From Spiroplasma taiwanense CT-1 (lineage in GTDB: Bacteria > Bacillota_I > Bacilli_A > Mycoplasmatales > Mycoplasmataceae), in assembly GCF_000439435.1 (NCBI RefSeq), contig NC_021846.1, forward strand, positions 620,001 through 684,000: 64,000 nucleotides of DNA, in the 5' to 3' direction. Shown one piece after another: positions 43,816-55,444 of the stretch; the first letter of the stretch is position 1; the number at the start of each line of letters is the position of its first letter. Both the position numbers and the translations under genes were made by a program. The notes beneath the pieces were generated by a model, which searched no databases, was not told the DNA's origin, and worked only from the letters and a program-made list of their open reading frames with translations.

Positions 43816-45709
43816 TTTTTTTCTCCATTTCTTCTTTAACATCTAAAGCAATATTCGAAACTTGGGGACCATATATAATTTGAATATTATTTTTCTTTTT
43901 AATTATTCCCATTGAACCTGTTTCTTTTAAAATTGTTTCATTTATTTTTTCTATATTTTTTACATCCACTCTAAGTCTAGAAGCACAATTTTTAATTTCT
44001 ATTATATTTTCCTTAGTGCCCAGTCCCTCAATTATTTTTATAGATTGATTTAAGGAATTTTTATTTTTTTTATTTTTATTTAAAGAATCTACTGTCATTT
44101 TCAATGAAATATCATTTTCGTTTGATATTCTTCCAGGAGTTTTAATATTTTTAAACTTAATAAGAGCTCAAAATGAGAAGTAATATGTAGGACCAATTAT
44201 AAGCAATCCATAAATTAATATTCATAATGCTCCATTTCTTCCAGCAAACATACCAAATATTTTTTTACTTTCATCACCAATTATGTTTACACCTGTTGAA
44301 TATCCTGGAAGTAATCCAAAGAATACATAATCTATTAGTCCCGCTGTAAATCCATTACCTGCTTGAACATTTAGCAAATATGCTAATAAATAACTGATAC
44401 CACCAATTAGAGCATGAACTCCAAATAATAATGGAGCTACAAATATAAATGAGAATATCAATGGTTCAATAATTCCAGTGGCCATTGATGTAATAATTGC
44501 AGATCCAAGTATTCCAGTAACTTGTTTTCTATTTTCTGGTTTAGCCATAAAAATCATTGCTAAGCCTGCAGCTGGTAAGCCATAATTATACACTGCAAAT
44601 CTACCACTCATAAAGCCTGTTCCTACTTCTGTTGTATAGTGATTAAATGAAATGAAATAATTATCTCCATTTTGATATAACATATCTAAATAATTTGTCA
44701 TATTTTGATCAATTAATTGTTGATATGCTGTTGGTGAAAGTTGAAAACTTTGCCCAACTCAATTCATTTGTTCAAAAAATACTGTATATGCTCCTTGAAC
44801 TGAATTAAAACTTGTTATAACTCCATCAGTTACAACTGGAGCATATCAAGTACCACCAACTGAAGTAAACCAAAATGGTGTATAAAATACATGATGTAAA
44901 CCAGTTGGAATTAATAATTGTTCAAAAACTCCAAAGAAATATGCTGCTATTGCTCCTGAAGTTCTTGTATATTCTTCTTTACTCCCAACATTCATTCATG
45001 TTCCAAGTCCCTCACCTGTTTTAAATAATGCAATCATAATCATAGGTCATATAAAGAAAACAATAATTCCTAATCCAATACCCATGAAAAATGCAGCAAT
45101 TGGAACAAATTTTTCTCCTCCAAAAAATGAAAGCATTCTAGGTACCTTAATATTGTATGTTTTATTGTGTAGAACTGCTGTTAAACTTCCCACAATTATT
45201 CCACCCAAAACAGATAAATCCATTGCTGGTGAAATACCCATTACACTAGAAAGCATACCCTTATTTTGACCAACTGAAACCAATTTATTTTCACCTGTAA
45301 TTTTTCAGGGATCAAATGTAACAACTAAATCACCATTTGAATTTGTATAAGGTATAAATAATGCAGAAACAGTAACTGTCATAACCATAAAAGCAATCAT
45401 TGCTGAAACAGCTGCAACACCTCTTGATTTTTTTGCAAAACCAAATGCAATTGATGAAGCAAATAAAATTCCCAAACATGAAAATATTATATTTCCAATT
45501 GTTTTAATAATTTGAAAAAAATTTATTCAACCAACTCCTCATTCATTAGTTTGTGCAGCAGCTAAAAAGCCACCACCAATGCCTAACAATATTCCAGCAA
45601 TTGGTAAAACTGCAATAGGAAAAACTATTGCTCTTGAAAGATTTTGAATTTTACTACCAGTTTTATTTCCAAAAGTTTTTCAAGATTCTTTTAACTTTAA
45701 AAAATTCAT
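43805..45709 (-). CDS. PTS EIICB transporter of locus 2
   Basis: 634 residues of the glucose superfamily. The EIIC domain covers ~500 residues: RAIVFPIAVLPIAGILLGIGGG, GGEKFVPIAAFFMGIG, PTGLHHVFYTPFWF and TGIIEPLIFSFIFV. A Lys/Asn-rich linker leads to the EIIB domain with IIEIKNCASRLRVDV (phosphocysteine). No EIIA is fused. It differs from the ptsG product at 2946 in its substrate-facing loops. The neighbours suggest that it brings in a sugar handled by an isomerase and an epimerase, possibly D-allose or D-allulose; this is inference. Confidence 0.85.
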
Positions 45710-45793
45710 AATTTAATACCCTTCTATGAGAACTATATGTTCTTCATTTTTATTCTATTACTCAAAGTAAAAATGAAATAAAAATTTTATTTT

Positions 45794-45829
45794 TTGTTGC
45801 TAAGCAACAATTTTTAAAATGGTATAATT
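45794..45829 (+). promoter_or_regulatory. operator-like palindrome and promoter of the second RpiR gene
   Basis: TTGTTGC-TAA-GCAACAA (45794-45810) overlaps the -35 region of a TGGTATAAT extended -10 at 45821-45829, about 15 nt before the GTG start. The leader would be very short. The palindrome lies in the gap shared with the divergent EIICB operon, a good site for autoregulation. Confidence 0.5.
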
Positions 45830-45843
45830 TTTTTAGAAAAGAT

Positions 45844-46683
45844 GTGATTTTAGTGGAATTAACAAGTACAGAAAAATTAATATTATTAAAAATAAAAAAT
45901 GATATTGAAGTATTCACAACAAAATCAATTTCTGAATTGAGTAAACTCTATTATGCCTCTGATGCTTCAATCTTGAGATTAGTCAAAAAATTAGGCTATA
46001 AAACTCTAAAAGAAATGCAAATTGAATTTGGTAGTAAGTTAAAAATTGACAATATGTTAGATGATTTTAAAGAAGATTTTCTTTTTGATGAAAATGCTAA
46101 TATTAGTGAAACTATTTCAAGTATTACTGCTTTGAGTTTATATTCAATTTTTAAAACTGAGGAAAATCTAAATAAAGATTCAATTGAAGAATTTGTTAAT
46201 ATAATCTCAGATAGCGGTGAATTATCAATTTTTGGAATTGGAAATTCAAAAAATTCTGTTGAATTTTTAAACAATCAATTAAAAAGAATTGGAGTAATCT
46301 CAACAATACATAATTCTGTTCATGGTTTTTTAATTCATACAAATTTTTATAAAAATAAAAATATTGCATTAATAATATCAAATTCTTTAAAAACAAAAGA
46401 AGTGACATTTATATTAAATTACTTAATTGAAAATAAAATTCCATATTTAATTATTAGTTCTATTGATAGTACAAATAATAACTTGTTTATAGAAAAGGCA
46501 AAGTCTTATATTCTATATTCAACAAATTCAAAGGAAAAATATTCATTTCCTATGATAAGTTCTTTTTACTCACAAATTTTTATAATAAATATAATTTTCA
46601 ATAGATTAATTCAAAAGACAAATGATTTTAAAACTAAAATTGAACTTGGAAATAAATTAACTAATAAGTGAAATGAATCCTAA
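45844..46683 (+). CDS. RpiR/MurR-family regulator with SIS domain (locus 2)
   Basis: 279 residues from GTG 45844. The HTH (SISELSKLYYASDASILRLVKKLGYKTLKEMQ, about residues 25-60) is followed by a SIS domain (about 120-250, SIFGIGNSKNSVEFLNNQLKRIG). A TGA at 46669 is read as Trp, so the protein extends to TAA 46683 (KWNES). It is divergent to the EIICB-epimerase-RpiB operon and probably senses a phosphosugar of that route. E. coli RpiR/AlsR controls rpiB and the allose genes, which supports this reading. Confidence 0.85.
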
Positions 46684-46743
46684 TTAAGTATTTTTTACAT
46701 TAATTTAATCAATATTTCATTAAAAAAATATATAAAAATATTT

Positions 46744-48411
46744 TTATTTTTTTATTATTTGCAGTTCCTTTATAATATTAAAAAATATTTCTTCTATTAA
46801 TGAAAAAAGTACTATTCTTAATCATCCTATATAAAGAAAAACTTGATTATATAATAAATTAATATCTCCATGCATAAATGAATTTCGTAAATCACGACCA
46901 TTTTTTTTCTTATCTAAATATAAAATTCAATATATAACTTTAATACTTTCTTTAGATATAAAATCTTTAAAAATTTCATTAAATTCAAATATTTCTGCTA
47001 ATTCAGTTTTTATTAATTTTTGTGATATTTTAAATTCTTCACTTCAAATATCTAATTGATTTTTATATACAAAAATTTTTTTGATAAGTAACTCAATTGC
47101 CTGAAGCATGCAAAATAAATGCCCTTGATATCTATAAGAATTTATTTCATTTTGTACTAAATTAAAAGATTCAAACACCGATTTTATTCATGAAAAAAAA
47201 TATAAATATTCAGTATTAGTAAAATTAAATTTTTTTGTAATTAATTTAAAGTAGTAAATAATTCGATTAAAATAATCATAACTTATACTTATATTTTTAG
47301 TAAAAAATATACCATATAAGTTTAAAAAAATATTGAAAATTTTTACAAAAATAGAAACATCTAGAGTATTATATGTTTTATTTTTCAAATACCTTAAAAG
47401 AGAAAAATTTTCTTTAGATTTTGTTAATTTTCAAAATGAAGTATATGTTTTTTTAAATTTATCATATTTCAAAAAAATAAAAAATTTATTTTTGAAAAAA
47501 TTCAATAATTCTTTTTCAAAAGTTTGATATTCAGTGAAATCTTTCATGAACTTTGTACTTCCTAATTCAATCAAATTAAATTCTTCAAGATTAATTGTTT
47601 TTCTTAAATTTTCTAATTCTAAAATTATATTTTTATTATTAATAATTTTTGTTTTTTCAAAGATTTTATTAAAATTATTTTAAAATCCCAATTTAAAAGT
47701 TGAAGATTGCATTTCAACTTTTTCTACTAATAAATTAATTTTATTTTCAATATAATTTTCATCTTTTATAGTTTTATAGTGAATTTTCAATAAATTTAAA
47801 AATATTTCAAAATTTAATGAAATATCTTCATTTAAAAAATTATCATCAATATTTTTTATAACTATTTTTTTTGTTTCATTGTAAAAAATATCAAAATTTT
47901 TAATAATGTAATTAATAAAATACAAGTCATTAGAAAAAAAATTTACAATTTTATTGACTACTTTAATGTTCTTTTTAATAAGATTTTTTTTCGTTCAAAA
48001 AATATGTTCAAAAAATTCTGAAAAGTAATCACTAAATAAGTTTGTCTCAAAAAATTTAAATTTATTTCAGTTTTTTATTAAAAAGTTAAATAAAAAGTTT
48101 TCATATACTATCAATTTATCAGAAAATAGTAAAATAAGTTCTTTTATAATATTTTTATAATTATCTTTAAAATTTATCTCAATGTCAATATTATTAGTTT
48201 TAATATCATTTATAAATTTTAATATCTCCCAATAATAAAAATGAAATTTAATTTCATAATTAATTTTTTTCTTATTTATTATCTGATATTCTTTTAAAGA
48301 ACATTTATGATTTATTAATTCTTTCAAATCTTTTTCAATTTAATTTAGAAAAAAAATTAATGAATAATCATCTAAGCCATAGTAATTATTAAAAATATAT
48401 TCTTCCTTCAT
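46744..48411 (-). pseudogene. HEPN-domain protein with two in-frame TAA codons
   Basis: A 556-codon frame, helix-rich with many Phe, Asn and Lys, opens MKEEYIFNNYYGLDDY. TAA codons at 48340 (after FLN) and 47680 (after KLGF) interrupt it, but the frame resumes correctly each time. The C-terminal 100 residues read QGHLFCMLQAIELLIKKIFV ... YLDKKKNGRDLRNSFMHGDINLLYNQ. RNSFMH fits the R-x4-H catalytic motif of HEPN ribonucleases, as in Apea-type and abortive-infection proteins. It was probably a defence-type RNase gene, now dead unless the stops are bypassed. The neighbouring RmuC may be unrelated. Confidence 0.6.
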
Positions 48412-48439
48412 AATTTACCTCAATTTTTTAATAAATTTT

Positions 48440-49594
48440 TTATTCTTGTGTTTTTAATAATTTATTATACATATTTGTTAATGAACTTTCTTTTACTTTT
48501 AAAGCATTGAAATTTTCAATTAAATTTTCAATTGTTTTAAATAAACTTTGTATTTGTTGATCATAATTTTTCATATATTTTATAACTTTACCAAGAATTT
48601 TAATTTTCTTATCAGCTTGATTTATATTATCAAATAAGTTCATATAATGATCTACAGAACTTATAATTCCAACTAATTTACTTCGTCCAGCAATTATTAC
48701 TTTATTTTTAAACCCTTCATCAATTAATTCTGCAAAGCTACTTAAAAATGAAAAGATTCCTTCACTTGGAATAAACATAATTGAATAAACTGTATTGTCT
48801 TCCTCACTAATATATTTACTGGTTTCTTTTATTCTAGCTTTTATATCCGCTTTAAATTTTTTAATATTGTTTTGATAAACCTCACTATTATTATCCAAAT
48901 TCTGAATATCAAGATAGGCATTAAATGAAAATTTTGAATCTATTGGAATATTTACAAATTTTTGTCCCTCTCCTTTAATAAATAAATCAGGTTTCAAATT
49001 TTTATCTTGTTCATCTTTTTTCTTCATTGTATATTGTCGTTCAAACAATAAATTATTATTTTTATTAATTCCAGCTAAATTTTCAAAAATTCTTTCTAAA
49101 AAATATTCTCCAGATTTTCCAGCTTTATTATTTTGACTTAAAAGATTATCTAATTTATAAATTTTTTCTTTAACTTCAAAAATTGGTGTTGATTGATCCT
49201 TTACTGTGTTTAATAAATTTCTTACTTCTCTATTTGAATTATCCAATTTTTCTTCTGTATGTTTAGTTTGACTTTCAATTCAATTTTTTACTTCTTTTTC
49301 TAGTGAAATAATTTTTTTAGTTTCTTTAATGTTTGAATTATAGAATTCTTCTTTAACTATTTTTTCAAAATTAGTTAATTTTTCTGAACTTTTATTATTA
49401 ATTTCATTCATAAAATTTTTTAATTCCTCAGAACTTCTAATATTTAAATTTTCAATTTGTGATTGAAGCAGCTCCAATTCTACTTTACTAACCCCTTCGA
49501 CTTTTAAATTTGATTTTTTTAATAAAAAAACAATACTCAAAATTATTACTACTGAAATTAAAATTATTACCAAAATTAATAGTGTAATCTCCAT
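48440..49594 (-). CDS. rmuC: RmuC-family protein (DNA recombination/limiting factor)
   Basis: 384 residues. N-terminal membrane anchor (about 5-25, LLILVIILISVVIILSIVFL), a coiled coil to residue ~140, then the RmuC core: KAGKSGEYFLERIFENLAGI, LKPDLFIKGEGQKFVNIPIDSKF and YSIMFIPSEGIFSFLSSF. The family belongs to the PD-(D/E)XK nuclease fold (D and K in the PDLFI...DSK region) and limits rearrangements at inverted repeats in E. coli. A perfect 24-bp inverted repeat sits directly upstream of its own start. The start ATG at 49594 follows GTGGAAA. Confidence 0.85.
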
Positions 49595-49606
49595 AGTTTT
49601 CCACTT

Positions 49607-49657
49607 ACTTTTATTTATGTAAATATTTTATTATAAAATATTTACATAAATAAAAGT
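49607..49657. repeat. perfect 24-bp inverted repeat before rmuC
   Basis: Left arm starts ACTTTTATTTATGTAAAT at 49607 and is mirrored exactly to 49657 around a 3-nt centre. No mismatch was found. It lies 12 nt upstream of the rmuC ATG, so it would be in the mRNA leader. It is far longer than ordinary terminators here and is not followed by a T-run. Confidence 0.85.
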
Positions 49658-49751
49658 ATTTTATATCTTTTACTTTCAAAAAAAAAATATTACATTAATA
49701 TGTAGTTATTGATTTTTTATTTATAACTATATTTAATTTTTAAAATATAAA

Positions 49752-49813
49752 AAGCAACCTTTTGAAATTGTTTAGTTTTTTTAAAATGCTAAACATTTCT
49801 TTTAAGATTGCTT
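49752..49813 (-). terminator. long imperfect terminator after the 269-residue lipoprotein
   Basis: Arms AAGCAACCTT...GTTTAG / CTAAAC...AAGATTGCTT with small mismatches; T-rich around it. It lies 57 nt after the stop. Confidence 0.65.
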
Positions 49814-49869
49814 CTTTTACTTCAGTATTTATTTTTTTATATTAATATTAGTATCTAATAAAATAAAAA

Positions 49870-50679
49870 TTAATTAGTTGCATTAGTAGTTTCTTGAATA
49901 TATTTAAATCTACAATCAATTTTTCCAATATAAGCATCATCTTTAAGAACTACAGATACCTTATTTCCAAAATTATTTTCTAAAACTAATTTATCTCTAA
50001 AATTTTCCAAATCAGGATTTTTATCTATAATTACATTAAGAAGTTGCTCAATTGTTGGTCTTTCTAATGGACCCTTAATTTTGCCATGTTCACTAACTTT
50101 AAGTAAACTAGAAAGACTTTTTACATTTAAAGAATTTAAAATAAAATTATAAATAGATTCTAAATTTTTTAATGATTCATTAACTAAATCTTGTATATCT
50201 TTTAAAAAATCAGAACTTTCCTTCAAAATTTTAATAATACTTTCAATATTTATAATATTTTCATCTCTAGTAATTCCAATTTTGCTTTCAACTTTTATTG
50301 AATTCAATTCTATTGTATTTGTTTTTGGGTTAAAATCATAAACTTCAAACTCTGTTGCATTTGGATTAAATTCTAATCATTCTCCAAGAAAAATACCAAT
50401 AATATTTTGTTCTTCAAAATATCTTTCTAAAAATAGAAACTCATAAACTTCAACTTTTTCTATTTTAAGGTTTCCAAATTTTTCATATTGTTTTTTTAAA
50501 GTTTCAGCAAATTTTTGAGAATACTTTAATAATCCTTCTTTTGCACTTTCTGATGTTGTAGGTCATGATGGTAGCAGAAAGTTTGTATTATCTTCAACAT
50601 CAGAGTTACATGTAACAACTGATCCTACTGATGTAGCTGTTAGTGATAAAACAGCAAATGTACTTAATAATTTTTTCAT
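49870..50679 (-). CDS. lipoprotein, 269 residues
   Basis: The start at 50679 (GGAG 5 nt upstream) gives MKKLLSTFAVLSLTATSVGSVVTCN, signal with lipobox VVTC. The mature part is Glu-, Lys- and Asn-rich with helices (SAKEGLLKYSQKFAETLKKQYEKFG) and a C-terminal strand-rich end (GNKVSVVLKDDAYIGKIDC). No family was recognised. It is the closest intact neighbour of the tandem lipoprotein array. Confidence 0.75.
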
Positions 50680-50813
50680 TTTTTCTCCTTAATTTATAAT
50701 ATTTTTTATATCAATATTTTAAGTAATTTGTATAAATTTAAATTATTATTTATTGCAATTAATAAATATAATTATTTTTTTTAAAATTATTATTAGTTTT
50801 TTAATTTAAAATT

Positions 50814-50903
50814 TTATTTATCACGTTCATTACATGAAAAAACACTCAAAACTGGTGTTGTTGTTAATGAAAACATTGTCATTATTGTAATTAATTTTTT
50901 TAT
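50814..50903 (-). pseudogene. tandem lipoprotein array, copy C (signal-peptide remnant)
   Basis: A 90-bp frame reads ATA AAA AAA TTA..., then MTMFSLTTTPVLSVFSCNERDK and TAA. It is the first 30 codons of the same lipoprotein as copies A and B, with ATA in place of ATG. Its ATA overlaps the stop of copy B (TAAATA). Confidence 0.75.
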
Positions 50904-51382
50904 TTAACTACTAACTCCAAAAACACTATCATAATCTTTTTTTATTTCTTGTGCATAAATTCAACCATATGGTAAACCATTATTTTCAACTCAAAAATCA
51001 TAAAATTCTAAAAAATAATCTCAAATATTAAATTCAGAAATAAAATCTCCTAAAAATTTATAATCTTTATATTTTTTCTCTAATTCATCAAAATTAAGAT
51101 ATGCTGAAAAATGATCATTAATTATAAGTGCATACATTTGTCATAAGTTCATTATTGCTGAAACAAACCCTATTCCTCCTTCTCTACTTCCCTTTTCTGC
51201 ATCATTAAGTAATATAAAAACTTCTTCCATTTTTTGTTGTGCATTATCATTATTTATTTCTTTTAAATCTAAATAATAAAAGTTCCCATATTTGGAGCTT
51301 CACGTTCATTACATGAAACAACACTCAAAACTGGTGTTGCTGTTAATAAAAACATTGTCATTATTGTAATTAATTTTTTTAT
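50904..51382 (-). pseudogene. tandem lipoprotein array, copy B
   Basis: About 480 bp and closely similar to copy A. The first codon is ATA (51380-51382) instead of ATG. The signal peptide is followed by a frameshift after MGTFII; the other frame continues YYLDLKEINNDNAQQKMEEVF...NFDELEKKYKDYKFLGDFISEF to the common end DYDSVFGVSS. It differs from A mostly between 51000 and 51080. Not translatable as a whole. Confidence 0.75.
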
Positions 51383-51401
51383 TTAACTTCTTCTTTCTTA
51401 T

Positions 51402-51881
51402 TTAACTACTAACTCCAAAAACACTATCATAATCTTTTTTTATTTCTTGTGCATAAATTCAACCATATGGTAAACCATTATTTTCAACTCAAAAATCATA
51501 ATATTCTAAAAAAGATTCTCATCTATTAAATGCAGAAATAAAAGTAGGTCAATGATAATAATCTTTATATTTTTTTTCTAATTCATCAAAATTAAGATAT
51601 GTTTCAAAATGATCATTAATTATAAGTGCATACATTTGTCATAAGTTCATTATTGCTGAAATATAACCTATTCCTCCTTCTCCACTTCCCTTTTTCTGCA
51701 TCATTAAGTAATATAAAAACTTCTTCCATTTTTTGTTGTGCATTATCATTATTTATTTCTTTTAAATCTAAATAATAAAAGTTCCCATATTTGGAGCTTC
51801 ACGTTCATTACATGAAACAACACTCAAAACTGGTGTTGCTGTTAATGAAAACATTGTCATTATTGTAATTAATTTTTTCAT
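51402..51881 (-). pseudogene. tandem lipoprotein array, copy A
   Basis: It starts with ATG 51881 after GAGGAAAA: MKKLITIMTMFSLTATPVLSVVSCNEREAPNMG, a lipoprotein signal. It ends after MGTFII by a frameshift, and a second shift follows in an A-run (GCAGAAAAAGGG, one A more than copy B). Restored, it would be ~160 residues with YYHWPTFISAFNRWESFLEYYDFWVENN. Function unknown; the three copies are in tandem with 480-500 bp spacing. Confidence 0.75.
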
Positions 51882-52159
51882 ATTTTCCTCTTTTCTTTAA
51901 AATTATATTTTTTAAATGTAATAAAATTTTTTTACTATATTTTTTAAAAATATTTTATTCATTTTCATTTTTTGAAAAAAATTTTTACATTTAAATTTTT
52001 TATAAAATTATTTTTGACCAAATAAAAATAATTTATTTTTAAAATTAAAATTTTTTATACTTTACTTTTTTTCTTTTTTAAATAAAGTGTTGCTTGAAAG
52101 GAAAAAAAAATTTATAGATAAAGTTTTTAAAACAATTTTTAAAAATAAAAAAAATATAA

Positions 52160-54247
52160 ATAAAAAAAAGAAAAGTTATAATTTCATCAACAATTTCTAT
52201 TAGTTTAGTTATATTATTAACACTTGGAATTACTTTACCAATGACACTAATTGATAAAAAAATTTATTTTAATAATATGATTTTTCAAAATGAAGAAGAT
52301 TTATATTCTTATGCTAAACAAAATGCAAAAAAATCTTCATATTCATTTGACACAAAAGAATATATTTTTGATGATAAATTATTTAATAATTCAATATTAT
52401 TAAATAATTATATTAAAGAAAAATTTAATATAATTAAGGAATTTACAAATAGAAATATTCAAGAATTTGTAATAAATACAGCTGGAGAATTAAATTCATT
52501 AGTTGAAATGGATAATAATGACTCTATTTATGAAATATTTGAAGGTAATGATTCTCTAAGTTATTTAAGTGAAAATGAAGCTAAAAAAACATTTTCAAAA
52601 AATATTAAAAAAAATTTTGCAATAGAAAATAAATATTTTGAAAATTGATTTTCTGCAAAAGAATATTTGAAAAATATAAAAATTGCAGAATTAGAAGAAA
52701 ATAAAACTTCTGAGTGCTATATAGTTTCTAGCATTTGCTATACAAAAGACGAATTAACTACAAATATTCGTAATGAAATTTACAGTGGTTTTATACTTGA
52801 AGGAAATGAATTTTCAGATTTAAACTATAGTGAATTTTTAGAATACACAAAAGTATTAAGTGATAAAACAATAAATAAATATATAACAGAAAATATTAAT
52901 GCAAAATATAATTCATATTGAATTAATCATGAAACAAAAAATTCTACAGGAACATTTTCAGGACCTCAATATGTAGAAACTGAAAATAAATTAGATACAA
53001 AACTCGAATTTAATTTAGTAAGTAATACTGCAATAAATCAAAATTTTGTAAATATTGCTCTATTGGGATCAGTTTTAAAAATATTTATAAATTTAAGCAA
53101 TAAAGAAATTATTGAGGAAAATGATTTTAAATTAGATAACTTTTTAAATTTAAATTATAAAAAGTTAAACATAAGTCAAGAAAATTATAATTTAATCAAT
53201 TCATTTCTACAAAATAACCGAAATTTATCTTCACAAATCAATCAAAATTTAAATAAAATTAAAAGTTCTGATTTTACACCAACTCATAAATTAATGGTTG
53301 CATTTAAAAGAATATCAGAACTAAATAAAATTTATGATTTAAAAGTAGAAGAAATAAATATTGAAAAACTTTTAAAAGATATTATGCTTGAAATAATTTT
53401 AGCTAATGATAATTTTTAAAAAAAAATGTCAAATGATAAAAGTTGAGTTTTATTATTAAGTGATGAAAAAATAACTTATAATGACATTTATTCAATATTT
53501 ATAAATTTTCAAGAATTTATGTTAAAAGAAAATTGATATTCTGCTTTTATAAATAATTTAATTAATATACAAAAATTTTATGATGATTTAATTAACAGTT
53601 TTGATTTATTAAATGGAGTTGCAGATGCAACAAATGAACTTTCAAAAAAAATGCAAGATAAAAATAATGAGAAAGCTGTAAAAGAGATTAAAAAATAAAA
53701 CCAAAAATTAACAAAATTATTTTTAACTAAACAAGATGAAATAATGGAACAATTTCACTTAGAAGATTTGAATTCTCAAACTTATGTTAGTCCAATTATT
53801 GTAATTGATCTTATTGTTAAAATGTGAGATCTAATGAGTGTAATTAGTTTCTTTTCATATAACACATATGAGGCTAAAATTGATAATACACAATCATTAC
53901 TTTATTCTGAAATGGGAATTAAATTACCACTATTAAACATTCCCCTTTCACCTGTTGGAGCAAATGCAACTTCAGTATTATTAACTGAAAGTCCATTAGA
54001 AACAATGCCTGAAATTGAAGGAATTGAATCAAAACAATTATTTGTATTTAGAAATAAATATTTTCACACAAAAGAAGATGCAATAAATGAAATGAAAATT
54101 GATATGTATTTACATCCAGAAAATTATGCAAATACAACAAAAATGATGACAAATTCATTTAATAAAGAACATATTTTTACTTATGAAATACCAAAAATTT
54201 GTACAGTAAATAATGATGAAAATGAAAATATTGATTGTATTACTTAA
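52160..54247 (+). pseudogene. large membrane-anchored protein with in-frame TAA codons
   Basis: Read from ATA 52160, a 696-codon frame starts with a signal anchor (KRKVIISSTISISLVILLTLGITLP). A long Asn/Lys/Glu-rich region follows (NNMIFQNEEDLYSYAKQ, HKLMVAFKRISELNKIYD). TAA codons at 53417 and 53696 interrupt it, yet the frame carries on each time (KKMSNDKSWVLLLSD, NQKLTKLFLTKQDE). A short region, SPLETMPEIEGIESKQLFVFRNKYF, follows. No start or ribosome site is convincing. No family was recognised. It converges on a broken minus-strand permease. Confidence 0.5.
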
Positions 54248-55060
54248 CCTCAATATGAAAAACAAATAAATATTGAAAAAGAAAATTATAATCAACATTT
54301 GAAGATTCAATAAATTGTTGATAGAGTTTCATATCCTTTAAATAAAAATTCAAATTATCTCTAATTTCAACTGGTTTATAACTTTCAACTCCACCTAAAA
54401 TATAATTAACAATAAAATTATAAAAAGTTAAACTTGATCCTGAACTTATAGACGGATTATTTATTTGATTAAAAAAATCACGATTAATTTGAACTGGGTT
54501 ATTTCTATCTAATTTTACATATTTATCACTTAGTGTATAAGAAATTTCTGTAGTACTAACTTCTTCAGTTTTTGCAATATATGGAATTCCATTATTTGAA
54601 AAACTAATAGGTGAATTTTTTTCTTTTCTGTTAAAAACGTTGCTGGTAAACTTGCAATAAAATTTAATGATAATAATAAAGTTATTATTATAGTTGAAAT
54701 TTGTGCTTTTAATTTTAAACTTGCTAATGTGAAAAAACTAATTAATACTAAGTAAAGAAAATTAACTATTGTAACTTTTAGTACAAAAAAAATTAAATTT
54801 TAATTTTATTAATGAAGCTAATATATTTAGAACTGAAAAATTAATAAATCCTATTAAGATCAAATATAAAAATATAATAAGTAATTGAAATGTAATAATT
54901 TTAAATCTAGAAATTTGTTGTAAAGAAAGTATGTAAATTGTTTTATCATCAATTTTTGTATATAAAAATGAAAGAATAGTTAAGACAACAACTGCCTTAT
55001 TTATAACTAACAATTTAAAATTGATACTTGATATTGTAAAAAACTAATATTTTTTTTCAT
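54240..55060 (-). pseudogene. broken ABC-2-like membrane protein
   Basis: It begins MKKNISFLQYQVSI (ATG 55060), then shifts frame. Hydrophobic helices follow (LLVINKAVVVLTILSFLYTK, IITFQLLIIFLYLILIGFIN, IVNFLYLVLISFFTLASL), with further shifts near 54790 and 54630, then a soluble end (GIPYIAKTEEVSTTEISYTLSDKYVKL ... VFHIEVK). The order (N-terminal helices, then 'KTIYILSLQQISRFKIITFQ') recalls ABC-2 type permeases. It is not functional as read. Its last codons overlap those of the plus-strand relic. Confidence 0.5.
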
Positions 55061-55444
55061 TAACTATGAACCTACTTAATTTTAATTTCATAAATAATTA
55101 ATTAATTTTTTTATTTACCCTATAATTAATTTTAATTTAAATAATAAATTTTATTTTTTTATTTTAAAGTTAAATTTCTAAATAATTTTATTCATCTTTA
55201 ATAGTTATTAAAAAAATAATTTTATTATTTTTAAAATATGTAATCTTTATTATTTCTTTAAAAATAAAGATTACAATTAGTATAAATTCAAAAAAGAAAA
55301 AAGAATTATATTTTATAAATATAAAAAATAATTTACATTTATAAAATATTTCATTTTAATAAAATAAAAAGTTAGATTAATTAAATCTAACTTTTAAATA
55401 TTTATTTGAATTGTATTATTACAAATTGAAAGTAATTTTCTTAT
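55061..55444. other. intergenic stretch with one terminator
   Basis: About 380 bp, extremely AT-rich. The only clear element is the hairpin AAAAGTTAGATT / AATCTAACTTTT at 55367-55395. On the minus strand it closes the lipoprotein transcript that ends at 55445. Confidence 0.6.
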
